Shown here: in pieces, positions 17,246-26,150 of the stretch
How positions within the stretch are numbered: position 1 is the stretch's first letter
Layout: every line of letters starts with the position of its first letter
Source: Akkermansia sp.
GTDB lineage: Bacteria; Verrucomicrobiota; Verrucomicrobiia; Verrucomicrobiales; Akkermansiaceae
NCBI GenBank assembly: GCA_017435365.1
Contig: JAFSFD010000039.1
Coordinates: forward strand, 1 to 33,734
Length of the DNA: 33,734 nt
Reading direction: 5' to 3'
The notes under the pieces: generated by a model
Told to the model about the DNA's origin: nothing
What the model saw: the letters and a program-made list of their open reading frames with translations, nothing else
Database searches by the model: none
Program-made: the position numbers and the translations under genes

Positions 17246-18580
17246 TCATTTCCGGCGGGAGAGAGCATAGAACGCGCCCAGCAACGCCGCCAGCCAGAGC
17301 ACCTTCACCCCCAGCAGAAGCAGGAGGTACGCCGTGGCCGGGAGCCGCACCAGCAGGTCCGGGCACGGCAGCAGAGGCAGCAACTCCCCCCAGGGGAGGC
17401 TCTGGGGCACACCCAGCATCAGCCACCCGTATAAGGTCCCCTCTGCAGTCAGCCCCACCAGGAACACAACCGCGCCCAGCCGGCGGCGCAGCGCCTGGCA
17501 CAGCAGCGCCAGCGCCAGCAGACACACCGCCAGCGCCACCCAGAAATACGCATACGCCAGCCACAGCGCCGCACCGGCCAGCGAATCCCCCGCCGCAGCG
17601 AACACCCAAAGCCCACCGAGCGCCTCATACCCGACCTCCCGGAACAGCGGCAACAGCGCCAGCGCACATATCACCACCGCAGCCACCAGCCACAGCGCCG
17701 CCCCCCATAACCCGCGGCGGCTTGCCCCCGCCAGCGCACCATCCACCGATGGCACCGGGTGCAGCAAGCCCCAGCACGCCATCAGCAGCACAAAGCAACA
17801 GGCCCAGGCAGCCACCTCCCCGCAGAACACCGATTCCCCACCGCACAGCATCACCCCGGCCAGCAGCGCCACCGCCCCCAGGCTCAACCAGCGCACCGCC
17901 ACCGAGCAATTCTCCGCCGGGTGCGCATAAGGCCGCCGCGCCTCTGCCAGAAACGTGAGCATCATCACCCCATGCGCCAGCAGCAGTACCAGAAGCTGCG
18001 GGGCGCACGTGGCGGCATCCGGGAAGCGGCGCAGCTCCTCACCCAGCCAGATTCCCTCCACCTGCACCATCAAAAACGCCACCAGGAACCACAGAATGCG
18101 CACCCCGCTATCAGCCTTGCAGAACGCCTGCGCCAGCGCCACCAGCAGCCAGCCCTGCGAAACCACCAGCACATACGGCAGCCACTCCGCCGCCCGCAGC
18201 TCACCCGCCGGCCGCAGCCACAGCAGCACCGCAAACATCAGCGCTGCCAGCACCAGCACCTGCAGCGCGCCGCTCAGCCACATCCCCCACACCACACGCC
18301 AGGAACCCAGCCGCGTGAGACGGATGAAATTCAACCCCGGCGCGCGCGTCTCCGCCTCCACCACAAGCCCCACCCGCAGCGGCACCACCAGGCAGACCAG
18401 CAGGGTCGACACCCCCAGCATAAACGACAGCGTCTCAGTCGGGGAATCCGAAGGCGCATTCAGCGCCAGCAGCCCCATCACCACCAGTGCCACCACCAGA
18501 TACTTCGGCGAGCGCAGCACCTGCCGCACATCGCGCACCAGCACCGCCGGCAACCAATCCGGTAAAAAATCCTTATTCAT
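17246..18580 (-). CDS. ABC transporter permease, ABC-2-like
   Basis: A 444-aa very hydrophobic protein with roughly ten or more membrane segments (for example VVALVVMGLLALNAP, VSTLLVCLVVPLRVGLV, LLVALAQAF and a C-terminal AYLLLLLGVKVLWLAALLGA). It overlaps the upstream ATPase gene by eight bases, so the two form one transporter operon. An early soluble segment with ETRAPGLNFIRLTRLGSW fits an ABC-2/Nos-type permease. The cargo is unknown. The gene is GC-rich. Confidence 0.8.
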   Translation of the reverse strand: MNKDFLPDWLPAVLVRDVRQVLRSPKYLVVALVVMGLLALNAPSDSPTETLSFMLGVSTLLVCLVVPLRVGLVVEAETRAPGLNFIRLTRLGSWRVVWGMWLSGALQVLVLAALMFAVLLWLRPAGELRAAEWLPYVLVVSQGWLLVALAQAFCKADSGVRILWFLVAFLMVQVEGIWLGEELRRFPDAATCAPQLLVLLLAHGVMMLTFLAEARRPYAHPAENCSVAVRWLSLGAVALLAGVMLCGGESVFCGEVAAWACCFVLLMACWGLLHPVPSVDGALAGASRRGLWGAALWLVAAVVICALALLPLFREVGYEALGGLWVFAAAGDSLAGAALWLAYAYFWVALAVCLLALALLCQALRRRLGAVVFLVGLTAEGTLYGWLMLGVPQSLPWGELLPLLPCPDLLVRLPATAYLLLLLGVKVLWLAALLGAFYALSRRK

Positions 18581-19517
18581 GGCTATCCATCAGGTTAATC
18601 ACAGTCTTCTCCAGCGACTCGCGGCACTCCGCCACCCCCAGCAGCAGGTGCGCCGCCGCCAGCCCGCGCAACTGCAGCGCCAGCGGCTCACCCGGCTCAC
18701 CCGCATACACCGCCCGCACCCGGTCCGGCGCCAGCAGCGCAGGCTCCTTCCACTCCGGCAGCAACTGCAGCGCCGCCTGCAGCGCCTCAGCCCCGCACCC
18801 GGCCACGCTGAACTCATACACCAGCCGCCGCTCCGCGGGCGGCGGCGCCAGCTCATCGCAAGCCGCCTGGCGCAGCACGCACCCCCTATCCATCAGCAGA
18901 AACGAATCGCACATCTCCGCCAGCTCCGAAACAATGTGAGAAGAAATGAGCAGCGTCTTCCCCTGCCGCTGCAACTCGCGCACACAGCGCTTGAACTCCA
19001 CCCGCGCCCGCGGATCCAGCCCCGCCGCCGGCTCATCCATCACCAGCAACTCCGGGTCACCCACCAGCATACGCGCCAGACTCACCCGCTGCCCCTCGCC
19101 CTTCGAAAGCGAATCCACCCGCCGCTGCCGCATCTCCGCCAGCCCGCAGAACTCCAGCACGCGCTGCACCTCCGCCCGCCTCTGCGCCCCACGCAGCCCC
19201 GCCGCCCGAGCATAAAAATCCACGTACTCCCACACCTGCGTATGCACCGGCGGGGCAAAAGCATCCGGCATCCACCCGATGCGCCCGCGCAAGCGCTGCG
19301 GCTCCAGCGCCGCATCCACCCCATCGAACCACACACTCCCCGCATCCGCCACATCCAGCCCCACCAGAATCCGCATCATCGTCGACTTCCCTGCCCCGTT
19401 CGCGCCAATCACCCCCACAGACTGCCCCCGCAGCAACTCAAACGAAACATCCCGCACCGCCTGCACCGCCCCGAACGAACGCCGCAGCCCCCGCACACTT
19501 AACAACGAACTACCCAT
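18573..19517 (-). CDS. ABC transporter ATP-binding protein
   Basis: A 314-aa protein from the ATG at 19517. Walker A is GANGAGKST (38-46), the signature is LSKGEGQ (137-143), Walker B is LLVMDEP (157-163) and the H-loop is H194. The Q-loop position reads MPDAF, without the usual Gln. The C-terminal 90 residues form a regulatory domain as in ABC-2 ATPases. The frame stays open upstream to 19652, but a promoter at 19525-19552 overlaps that region and would start transcription at 19517, so I prefer this start. It drives the permease that overlaps its stop. Confidence 0.87.
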   Translation of the reverse strand: MGSSLLSVRGLRRSFGAVQAVRDVSFELLRGQSVGVIGANGAGKSTMMRILVGLDVADAGSVWFDGVDAALEPQRLRGRIGWMPDAFAPPVHTQVWEYVDFYARAAGLRGAQRRAEVQRVLEFCGLAEMRQRRVDSLSKGEGQRVSLARMLVGDPELLVMDEPAAGLDPRARVEFKRCVRELQRQGKTLLISSHIVSELAEMCDSFLLMDRGCVLRQAACDELAPPPAERRLVYEFSVAGCGAEALQAALQLLPEWKEPALLAPDRVRAVYAGEPGEPLALQLRGLAAAHLLLGVAECRESLEKTVINLMDSHE

Positions 19518-19524
19518 ACCCCCC

Positions 19525-19552
19525 ATTCTACCACACCACCCCGCCCATGCAA
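19525..19552 (-). promoter_or_regulatory. promoter of the ABC transporter operon (leaderless)
   Basis: On the minus strand TTGCAT (19552-19547), a 16-bp spacer and TAGAAT (19530-19525), then seven bases to the ATG at 19517. Confidence 0.7.
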
Positions 19553-19577
19553 GCAAATTCGCCACACCCCCGCAGCC

Positions 19578-19643
19578 AATTTGCCGCACATTTTCGGCTC
19601 GCCAATTCACCCGGACTCGTGCAGAAAATGTGGGGGCAATTTT
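19578..19643. repeat. inverted repeat of about 18 bp with a 28-base loop
   Basis: AATTTGCCGCACATTTTC (19578-19595) is complementary, with few mismatches, to GAAAATGTGGGGGCAATTT (from 19624). A T-rich run follows on the plus strand, but no plus-strand gene ends here. Confidence 0.6.
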
Positions 19644-19692
19644 ATTTTTCATTGATTTTCAACAAGCAGAGCACACCTCATCGAAAGTTCCC

Positions 19693-19738
19693 CCTCCGGC
19701 GGGATTTGAACCGCCCGGCTTTACAAAAGGCCCCCACC
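19693..19738 (-). other. possible tRNA-derived fragment
   Basis: Just after the potassium-channel stop the minus strand has a T-arm-like hairpin (GGCGG-TTCAAATC-CCGCC, one base too many in the loop). Before it lies a segment resembling an anticodon loop (TTTTGTAAA) with poor stem pairing. No acceptor or D arm is found, so it is not a working tRNA. It could equally be a chance hairpin. Confidence 0.25.
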
Positions 19739-19740
19739 AT

Positions 19741-20478
19741 TTACCGGCGCTTTTGCTTCAATTCATGCAGCGCATTCATATACCCTGCGGTAATGATACC
19801 GGCCGGAAGGGCAATGAGGGCAATCCCCAGAAGAGAGGAAAGCATGGTCACACAGCGGCCAAGCATAGTCACGGGGTAAATATCACCATAGCCCACAGTA
19901 GTCAGAGAAACAGTCGCCCAGTAAAGCGCATCGAAAAACGAGGGATAAGTCTGCGGCTCCACATTAAAAATCACCAAGGCCGAAAGCAGGATATACCCCA
20001 CTGCCAGATAACACACAGCAAGCAGCGAATCACGGGAATCACGCATCGTGCGCAACACCAGCAGCATATTCTGCGAATGATGCGCCAACTTGAAAACAGC
20101 AGCAAGCCGCAGCAAACGCAGCCCCCTGGACAAGCGGAGCAGCCGGAACCCATCGTGCACAAAAGACACAGCCGGCAGAATGGAAAGCAAATCCACAATC
20201 GCCTGCAAGGTGAATGGATACCGTAAAAAAGCCCGGATGGAACGCCGCCCGCTCCGCAAATCCTCAGTCAACCAATTCAGCAGGTAATCCAGCACGAAAA
20301 ACACCACAACCACCCTATCCGTCACCGCAAACACAGCATAATTCTCCTTAAACGCCAGCGGCAGCAGACTGACCACCACCAGCAACAGCATGAACTGATT
20401 ATACACCCTGGATAGCACCCCACCGCACTCACGCACCTCTACCACCTCAAATATCTTCTCTCGTATCGACCTTTGCAT
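19741..20478 (-). CDS. voltage-gated-type potassium channel (6TM)
   Basis: A 245-aa protein from the ATG at 20478 (a TTG one codon earlier is less likely). It has the Kv layout: hydrophobic S1-S3 (about 30-105), an S4 helix with arginines at 112, 115, 118, 121 and 124, and S5, pore and S6 at about 152-232. The selectivity filter is TVGYGD at 194-199. It should conduct potassium across the inner membrane with voltage sensing. The length is near that of KvAP-like prokaryotic channels, with no cytoplasmic RCK domain. It is monocistronic, with its promoter touching the start codon. Confidence 0.93.
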   Translation of the reverse strand: MQRSIREKIFEVVEVRECGGVLSRVYNQFMLLLVVVSLLPLAFKENYAVFAVTDRVVVVFFVLDYLLNWLTEDLRSGRRSIRAFLRYPFTLQAIVDLLSILPAVSFVHDGFRLLRLSRGLRLLRLAAVFKLAHHSQNMLLVLRTMRDSRDSLLAVCYLAVGYILLSALVIFNVEPQTYPSFFDALYWATVSLTTVGYGDIYPVTMLGRCVTMLSSLLGIALIALPAGIITAGYMNALHELKQKRR

Positions 20479-20484
20479 CAATGA

Positions 20485-20512
20485 AGTCTACCATCCACTC
20501 CCGTATTTACAA
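20485..20512 (-). promoter_or_regulatory. putative promoter of the potassium channel (leaderless)
   Basis: On the minus strand TTGTAA (20512-20507), a 16-bp spacer and TAGACT (20490-20485), then six bases to the ATG at 20478. Confidence 0.55.
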
Positions 20513-20608
20513 GACAAAATGCAGCTATACCCGCATTTCAATACCTAAGCCATGGGGCGGAAGTCATCTTACCATCCAACTACAGCTAAATATGCGTGCA
20601 TGTAGCAC

Positions 20609-22527
20609 CGGACCATCCCCACATGCGTGGGGAAAACGCGATGGTGTGCTTTAGCTGGCGGCTGCCGTTCGGACCATCCCCACATGCGTGGGGAAAACTC
20701 CGCGAACGTGTGGCTGGATGAGTTTGCATTCGGACCATCCCCACATGCGTGGGGAAAACCACGCCCTGGCAAGAAAAAACTGCTTCGGCACCGGACCATC
20801 CCCACATGTGTGGGGAAAACGACCTGTACCAAACACTTAAAGACCCCAATGGCGGACCATCCCCACATGCGTGGGGAAAACCGGTCAACAACGCCCGCAC
20901 GGCTTACAAGTTCCGGACCATCCCCACATGCGTGGGAAAACCACCGCGAGCAACTCCTCGCCATCCTAGACTTCGGACCATCCCCACATGCGTGGGGAAA
21001 ACCAGGCCGTAGGCTTCCCAGACTGCCCGCACGTCGGACCATCCCCACATGCGTGGGGAAAACGATATTCATGGTTATTTAACTCCAATCGGTTGCGGAC
21101 CATCCCCACATGCGTGGGGAAAACGTCACCCGGCCATACTCCACGTCGGCCATCATCGGACCATCCCCACATGCGTGGGGAAAACCAGTCAAAGCTCACC
21201 AGTGAACCGCCCTCTATCGGACCATCCCCACATGCGTGGGGAAAACCCGTATCAAGGACGGTGGACACCCTGTCCAGCCGGACCATCCCCACATGCGTGG
21301 GGAAAACCGGATTGAATGCCGTATCAAGGACGGCGGACACGGACCATCCCCACATGCGTGGGGAAAACGCCACGCGCAGACCGATGATGGACATCTTGTC
21401 CGGACCATCCCCACATGCGTGGGGAAAACTGCCGGAGCTCGCAAATATGAAGTACACCGAACGGACCATCCCCACATGCGTGGGGAAAACCAATTACGAG
21501 CGGAAACATTGGAACACAAATGCGGACCATCCCCACATGCGTGGGGAAAACCCCGTACCAGTCCACCCGGTAGCCTTGTTGCCCGGACCATCCCCACATG
21601 CGTGGGGAAAACGCCGTTGGCGTACTCTATGTATACAGTCATAACGGACCATCCCCACATGCGTGGGGAAAACTGGTTGATGTGCCGGGCAGGCAAGCCG
21701 CTGTTCGGACCATCCCCACATGCGTGGGGAAAACATCTCCGCAAAACCAAAACCGGCGGATGGAAGCGGACCATCCCCACATGCGTGGGGAAAACGTTTC
21801 GACGGAGAAGCGGAGCGTTTCGGTGCCCGGACCATCCCCACATGCGTGGGGAAAACTCGCTGGCCTCGGGATTGTCGGCGCGAAGCTGCGGACCATCCCC
21901 ACATGCGTGGGGAAAACAGCGGTGGGGATGGTGCTGGAGAGGGTCAGGACGGACCATCCCCACATGCGTGGGGAAAACTCGAAAATTTTGCGCAATGCCG
22001 GCACCATCGGCGGACCATCCCCACATGCGTGGGGAAAACACCGGGGATGTTGACAACGTATTCGCCATCCACGGACCATCCCCACATGCGTGGGGAAAAC
22101 TCAACCTTGCCAGTCGGACGCTGCACGTTTTCCGGACCATCCCCACATGCGTGGGGAAAACGACTTGAAAACTATGAGCACAGAACAATACAACGGACCA
22201 TCCCCACATGCGTGGGGAAAACATGTCAGCCGCTCCACAGTACCGCCCCCGCGCCGGACCATCCCCACATGCGTGGGGAAAACTCATGGGAAGCTTGCAA
22301 GGGGAATCAGCACCCCGGACCATCCCCACATGCGTGGGGAAAACTCAGCTTTCAGGCACTAAAAAACACCGCAAGGCGGACCATCCCCACATGCGTGGGG
22401 AAAACTCGGTGTACTCGCCATATTCCGATTCCGTCACCGGACCATCCCCACATGCGTGGGGAAAACGTCAGGCAAATAATGTTTGCATCGCCGGGCAACG
22501 GACCATCCCCACATGCGTGGGGAAAAC
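20609..22527 (-). CRISPR. type I-E CRISPR array, 32 repeats and 31 spacers
   Basis: Thirty-two 29-nt repeats recur every 61 bases with 32-nt spacers. On the plus strand the repeat reads CGGACCATCCCCACATGC then GTGGGGAAAAC. In the crRNA sense (minus) it starts GTTTTCCCCAC, forms the hairpin CCCCAC-GCAT-GTGGGG and ends with the 8-nt handle ATGGTCCG, parallel to the E. coli I-E repeat. The first repeat starts at 20609, the last at 22499. Repeat 4 (20792) has one loop substitution. Repeat 6 (20914) lacks one G of the stem, making that period 60. The array is transcribed leftwards from the leader at 22528-22598, so the newest spacers are at the right end. No spacer visibly matches elsewhere in the window. 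Confidence 0.98.
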
Positions 22528-22598
22528 ACCAATTTATCAAATAGTTAAAAGGTTAAAATCTGTAATTTTTGTGTTTATTTTCATGTAAACTTGGAACA
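22528..22598 (-). promoter_or_regulatory. CRISPR leader
   Basis: A 71-bp A/T-rich stretch lies between the cas2 stop and the leader-proximal repeat. It should hold the pre-crRNA promoter and the spacer integration signals. Candidate -10 boxes such as GATAAA lie near the first repeat, but I cannot choose one with confidence. Confidence 0.75.
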
Positions 22599-22898
22599 CT
22601 AGAAAGGAACACGTTCGAAAAAAGACTGGGGAGAAGCGATGAGATGCAGCCCATCCCAAGTAATACCTGAATAATCGGGATCATTTATCTGCTCAATGGT
22701 GAAACCTTGGCAATTAGGGGACGAATGAATGACCAACATGCGAATATGCCCAGCATTTCTGCGCAAATAATCCACAACGTGTTCACGAACACTACGATTA
22801 ATAGAACCAACGAACACCTGTGGTTTAGGCTCAATAAACCACCTTTTGAGTATCCCCCGGATTGAATCAGGGCTATCCTGTGTAATAATTACAGTCAT
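22599..22898 (-). CDS. cas2: CRISPR-associated Cas2, type I-E
   Basis: A 99-aa protein of the I-E (CasM-like) Cas2 family: MTVIITQDSPDSIRGILKRW at the N-terminus, QVFVGSINRSVREHV in the centre and GLHLIASPQSF near the end, parallel to E. coli Cas2. It dimerises between two Cas1 dimers to form the spacer-integration complex. Its ATG overlaps the cas1 stop (TAATG), implying coupled translation. The leader and array follow directly. Confidence 0.95.
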   Translation of the reverse strand: MTVIITQDSPDSIRGILKRWFIEPKPQVFVGSINRSVREHVVDYLRRNAGHIRMLVIHSSPNCQGFTIEQINDPDYSGITWDGLHLIASPQSFFERVPF

Positions 22899-23743
22899 TA
22901 AGGCAAATCAATAAACAATTCGGACAGCGTCTTTGCCATGCGCGTCATGAAATGAGACTCTTCGAGATGTTTTTTTAAGCACACACGAACACGAGATTCT
23001 ATATCAGCCTGTGACTGGGCAACGGTGCCAAAGGCGGCAGGCAGGGTTGTTTCAGGTTTAAACAAATCCGCCATATCATAAACAAACGGCAACGTGCCAG
23101 CCGCATGAACAAAGCCAAGAGCAGGAAGGAAACCCATAGATGAACAAATCGCGTATGTAACAGCATACAATGAGGCATTGGCAGCGGAAAGAGCCCTATT
23201 AATTGAATCGGCCAGATTCCAATTAGATGTGTTATAATCACGTCCTTTCCATGTCACACCATACTTTCTGCCGAACTCACCGTACAAAGCGCGGACACGA
23301 GCTCCCTCCATGCCCCTTAATTCTTTTATGCTGTACTTACCGACATCGATATCCGGGAAGCGGAGTTTAAACATCCTGCGACCAACCGCGGTATGTTTCT
23401 TCTTATCAGCCCACACCTGGGCATGCAATCGCGCATTCGAATTATCATGGGTCGGAGTAATACCAAATGCATAAAATCGCAAGCAATCCTCACCAACCCA
23501 AGCAAGAGGTGTATTAGAATCCGCACAAGCCTTAACAGCAGCGTGGGTAACCGAAACTCCCGGTCCCAGAAGCAAGCATGACAGCGTGGCAACAGGCAAA
23601 TGGCAAACCAGCCCGTCAGCTCCTATCCACTTGATACTGGAATCATCGACCTCTATGCGTCCGTGTTCAAAGTAGATAGGTGTCCATCTATCTCTAGCCA
23701 GAGGCAGACTATTGATGGATGGCTTTTCAAATAACGGGGGCAT
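22898..23743 (-). CDS. cas1: CRISPR-associated integrase Cas1, type I-E
   Basis: A 281-aa protein. The metal-binding catalytic residues align with E. coli Cas1 at a constant offset of five: E146 (LRGMEGARVR), H213 (GFVHAAG), D223 and D226 (VYDMADLFKPE). It catalyses integration of prespacers at the leader-repeat junction. Its ATG overlaps the cas5 stop (TAATG). All active-site residues are intact, so adaptation is probably functional. Confidence 0.97.
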   Translation of the reverse strand: MPPLFEKPSINSLPLARDRWTPIYFEHGRIEVDDSSIKWIGADGLVCHLPVATLSCLLLGPGVSVTHAAVKACADSNTPLAWVGEDCLRFYAFGITPTHDNSNARLHAQVWADKKKHTAVGRRMFKLRFPDIDVGKYSIKELRGMEGARVRALYGEFGRKYGVTWKGRDYNTSNWNLADSINRALSAANASLYAVTYAICSSMGFLPALGFVHAAGTLPFVYDMADLFKPETTLPAAFGTVAQSQADIESRVRVCLKKHLEESHFMTRMAKTLSELFIDLP

Positions 23744-24426
23744 TAAAATCTAAAATATTCAGTTTGGTCGCCGGCATCGACAGGAACAAACCTATTAATT
23801 CTCCGAGGCGCGTATGCCCGCCCCTCACGACCGGAAGAATGAGGGTGGCCGAATCCTACAGGCTGATCCATCCAGGTGTCGGTTCCAGAATCGAAATCCT
23901 GCACCTCAGAATATACTTCGTAATAATTCACAGCTGCCTTTTCTTTAGCCTCTCTATACTCCATGACGGGGTCCTGAATCACAGGAGCCGCCGGAATGCA
24001 GCATTTCCGACCAAACCAAATACCCCAAACCGGATTCTGCAAGGCAGTATGGATACGGGTCAGAAATTGTTTATCACTACCGCGCAGCACCACATTGTAT
24101 CTGCAACTTTGCCAGTAAGCGCGCTGTGTTAACACAGTTCCCTTGGCATCTATGGAACCGTTTGCACGTCTGAACTGCTGAATCGTATGATAATCGACAA
24201 AGACTCCATCGTTTTTGAGGCAGAAGCAATCCATCTTGAGAGCAGCAAAACAAGAAACAATATATTTTTCCTTGTCAGAACCCTTTTCTGCTCCACAGGC
24301 CGCGCAGACCATCCCACAGACAGCGCTTTTGGAGGGGGCATGACCAGCGGAGCGATACTGAAAATGGCTATCCGTTCCCCAGGATTGCAATGGCGCATCC
24401 AAGTGAAGAATAATCGCGTGTATCAT
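23743..24426 (-). CDS. cas5e: Cascade subunit Cas5e (CasD)
   Basis: A 227-aa RAMP protein with the Cas5e N-terminus LHLDAPLQSWGTDSHFQYR and the PSKSAVCGMVCAACG helix. In Cascade it caps the 5' handle of the crRNA. It overlaps the cas7 stop by four bases (ATGA). The second half has the Cas5e-type YYEVYSEVQDFDSGTDT and ends in APRRINRFVP. Confidence 0.93.
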   Translation of the reverse strand: MIHAIILHLDAPLQSWGTDSHFQYRSAGHAPSKSAVCGMVCAACGAEKGSDKEKYIVSCFAALKMDCFCLKNDGVFVDYHTIQQFRRANGSIDAKGTVLTQRAYWQSCRYNVVLRGSDKQFLTRIHTALQNPVWGIWFGRKCCIPAAPVIQDPVMEYREAKEKAAVNYYEVYSEVQDFDSGTDTWMDQPVGFGHPHSSGREGRAYAPRRINRFVPVDAGDQTEYFRF

Positions 24427-25493
24427 AATATTGCACAGGCCAAAGTATCCACGAAGGTAGATAAGTCATTCTCGGGCAAGTTTATTTCTGCATCCACAGA
24501 CAGCCCCCAGATATCCTTCATCTTGGCAAACTCGCTCTGAAGAGCCCGTATCGATGGAGCTGTAATCCCCTCTGCGGACCAAACAGGCTGCTCAAAAGCA
24601 TTCACAAGCTGAATAGGATGTCCTTGTCGCACAATCCCCTTGACATAAGAAGGCACAGTGCATGCATTCATCGAATTCTTCCGGGCCGAAGGAACCGCCA
24701 ATAAGGAAGAGCGAATAAAAGCAGCCAGAATTTCTTGCAACTGCACATCCGATACATCCTTAAGGTGTGATTTAAGCAAATCAACATTCACAGCGATATA
24801 GCGGTAATAACAAGCAGAAGAGAACTCAAGCATTCCTGTCATTCCAGCCCCGGATTCATCATCAGGTTGCAAATCATCCACAGCAGAATAGAAATCGAGC
24901 TCAGGTTCAGACTTATGCGTTGAAATAGCATGGCTGAACATGGCAGCACCTTCCATCGTCAGTGAAGCATCGTTTGCCACCATTCGCCCATACAATGCTA
25001 TATCCGCAGCATCCTTTGACAAAGCTCCTTTGACTGCTTTTAACGCAGCCTTCTTGATATCATCATTCTTTGTTTTCGGATTTTCGGTGCAGCACTTTAC
25101 AGCAGCGTCGATCATGGCGTTCATCTCTGCGGGCGAAAGGTAAGTCAGTGTCGTTGCTTTTGGCAAACCATCACCGCCTTTTTTCTTACCATCCTGCTTA
25201 CCCCAAGTCTCTGCCAGAATAAGGTGCAAGTCATCTCGCCCAGTCTTAACCTCATCGCCGCGCTGAGCAATCAGTCGCATAAAAGCTGTGGCCAACAACT
25301 TGGTGCGCTCACCTTGGGCGTACTCCGGTAGCAGCTCCCGAAATAAGGTACGCTGAGCGCGTTTCAGGCACTGACTGGAAATACGAGCACGCTTCACACC
25401 ACCAAAAACGGCGGTTTTGGGAGATCCCATATCATCTCGGTTAAGGCAGGAGACGGGAAAAGACTGAAGAATATGTAATTCAATGAGTTTCAT
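24423..25493 (-). CDS. cas7e: Cascade backbone subunit Cas7e (CasC)
   Basis: A 356-aa protein with the Cas7e N-terminus LHILQSFPVSCLNRDDMGSP and GGVKRARISSQCLKRA, then the thumb-type MSHAIST-like segment SHAISTHKSEPELDFYSAVDD. Six copies form the crRNA-binding filament of Cascade. It starts 15 bases after the cas6e stop, without a clear Shine-Dalgarno sequence. Confidence 0.95.
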   Translation of the reverse strand: MKLIELHILQSFPVSCLNRDDMGSPKTAVFGGVKRARISSQCLKRAQRTLFRELLPEYAQGERTKLLATAFMRLIAQRGDEVKTGRDDLHLILAETWGKQDGKKKGGDGLPKATTLTYLSPAEMNAMIDAAVKCCTENPKTKNDDIKKAALKAVKGALSKDAADIALYGRMVANDASLTMEGAAMFSHAISTHKSEPELDFYSAVDDLQPDDESGAGMTGMLEFSSACYYRYIAVNVDLLKSHLKDVSDVQLQEILAAFIRSSLLAVPSARKNSMNACTVPSYVKGIVRQGHPIQLVNAFEQPVWSAEGITAPSIRALQSEFAKMKDIWGLSVDAEINLPENDLSTFVDTLACAIL

Positions 25494-25508
25494 AATGTTG
25501 GATTATAT

Positions 25509-26150
25509 TTAGATTAAAGGTTGTAACATTAATAAGCCGAAGCCGAAGGATTTTGCGGAACCAATACCCTGCATGAAGGTTTTCCGGAACAAGCCTTCAT
25601 CTTCGACGCGGAGGATACCGGTAAATTGAACGGACGCGTGGTGAGCCCGAGCATTCTCTTTCTTTTTAAATTGCAGGCGTGGTTCGGGAAGCACCGATAT
25701 GTGGAAGCGGGAATCATCAGGAGCTGTCAGCGCAGGCAAAGAAAAGCCTGCAGACTGGCCCTTTCTTGACAGCCAGGCTATAAGTTCCCTATCTCCTGTA
25801 ACCGGAACACGCATGCCCCCCTCAACTCGCTGTCCGGTCCGGGCATCCACCATGATACGCTTAGTTGGATTCACCCGTATCTGGAAACGATAAAAGGTAT
25901 GAGAGAGGAATGATTCCGGTATTTCCCTGCATTTAAAAACTGCGCAATTTTCCGAAAAAGGAGCCAAAGGCCGAGCTGCAGATAAAATCATTAACCGCAA
26001 TCCACGGGAATTGTAATCCACACGGTAGAGGAAATCACGCTGCTGGCGATTGGGAAAAAACTGCCAGACCGTTCGATGCCAGTTATACGGATTGCTGGGA
26101 AAAAGACGGGCTGCGGCTTCATCCTGGAGCGTGATTTCAGTCAGATACAT
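25509..26150 (-). CDS. cas6e: crRNA endonuclease Cas6e (CasE)
   Basis: A 213-aa protein of the Cas6e family. The catalytic histidine is H25 in YNWHRTVWQFFP. RDFLYRVD follows at about 38, and the C-terminal Gly-rich loop GIGSAKSFGFGLLML matches the family. It cuts the repeat after the GTGGGG stem, leaving the 8-nt handle. The gene has the best Shine-Dalgarno sequence in the operon (AGGAGG). It overlaps cse2 by 14 bases and lies between cse2 and cas7, whereas E. coli and most I-E loci place it after cas5. Confidence 0.95.
   Translation of the reverse strand: MYLTEITLQDEAAARLFPSNPYNWHRTVWQFFPNRQQRDFLYRVDYNSRGLRLMILSAARPLAPFSENCAVFKCREIPESFLSHTFYRFQIRVNPTKRIMVDARTGQRVEGGMRVPVTGDRELIAWLSRKGQSAGFSLPALTAPDDSRFHISVLPEPRLQFKKKENARAHHASVQFTGILRVEDEGLFRKTFMQGIGSAKSFGFGLLMLQPLI

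Noticed and set aside
19518..19652. N-terminal extension of the ABC ATPase
   Set aside because: The upstream codons overlap a promoter and an inverted repeat, and the conserved ATPase fold begins right after the ATG at 19517.
20638..22498. Self-targeting spacers
   Set aside because: By eye no spacer shares more than about eight consecutive bases with the rest of the window; the full chromosome could not be searched.
20627..22588. Long open frames across the CRISPR array on both strands
   Set aside because: They are repetitive peptides ([22 protein letters not shown]) produced by repeats with a near-constant period, not proteins.
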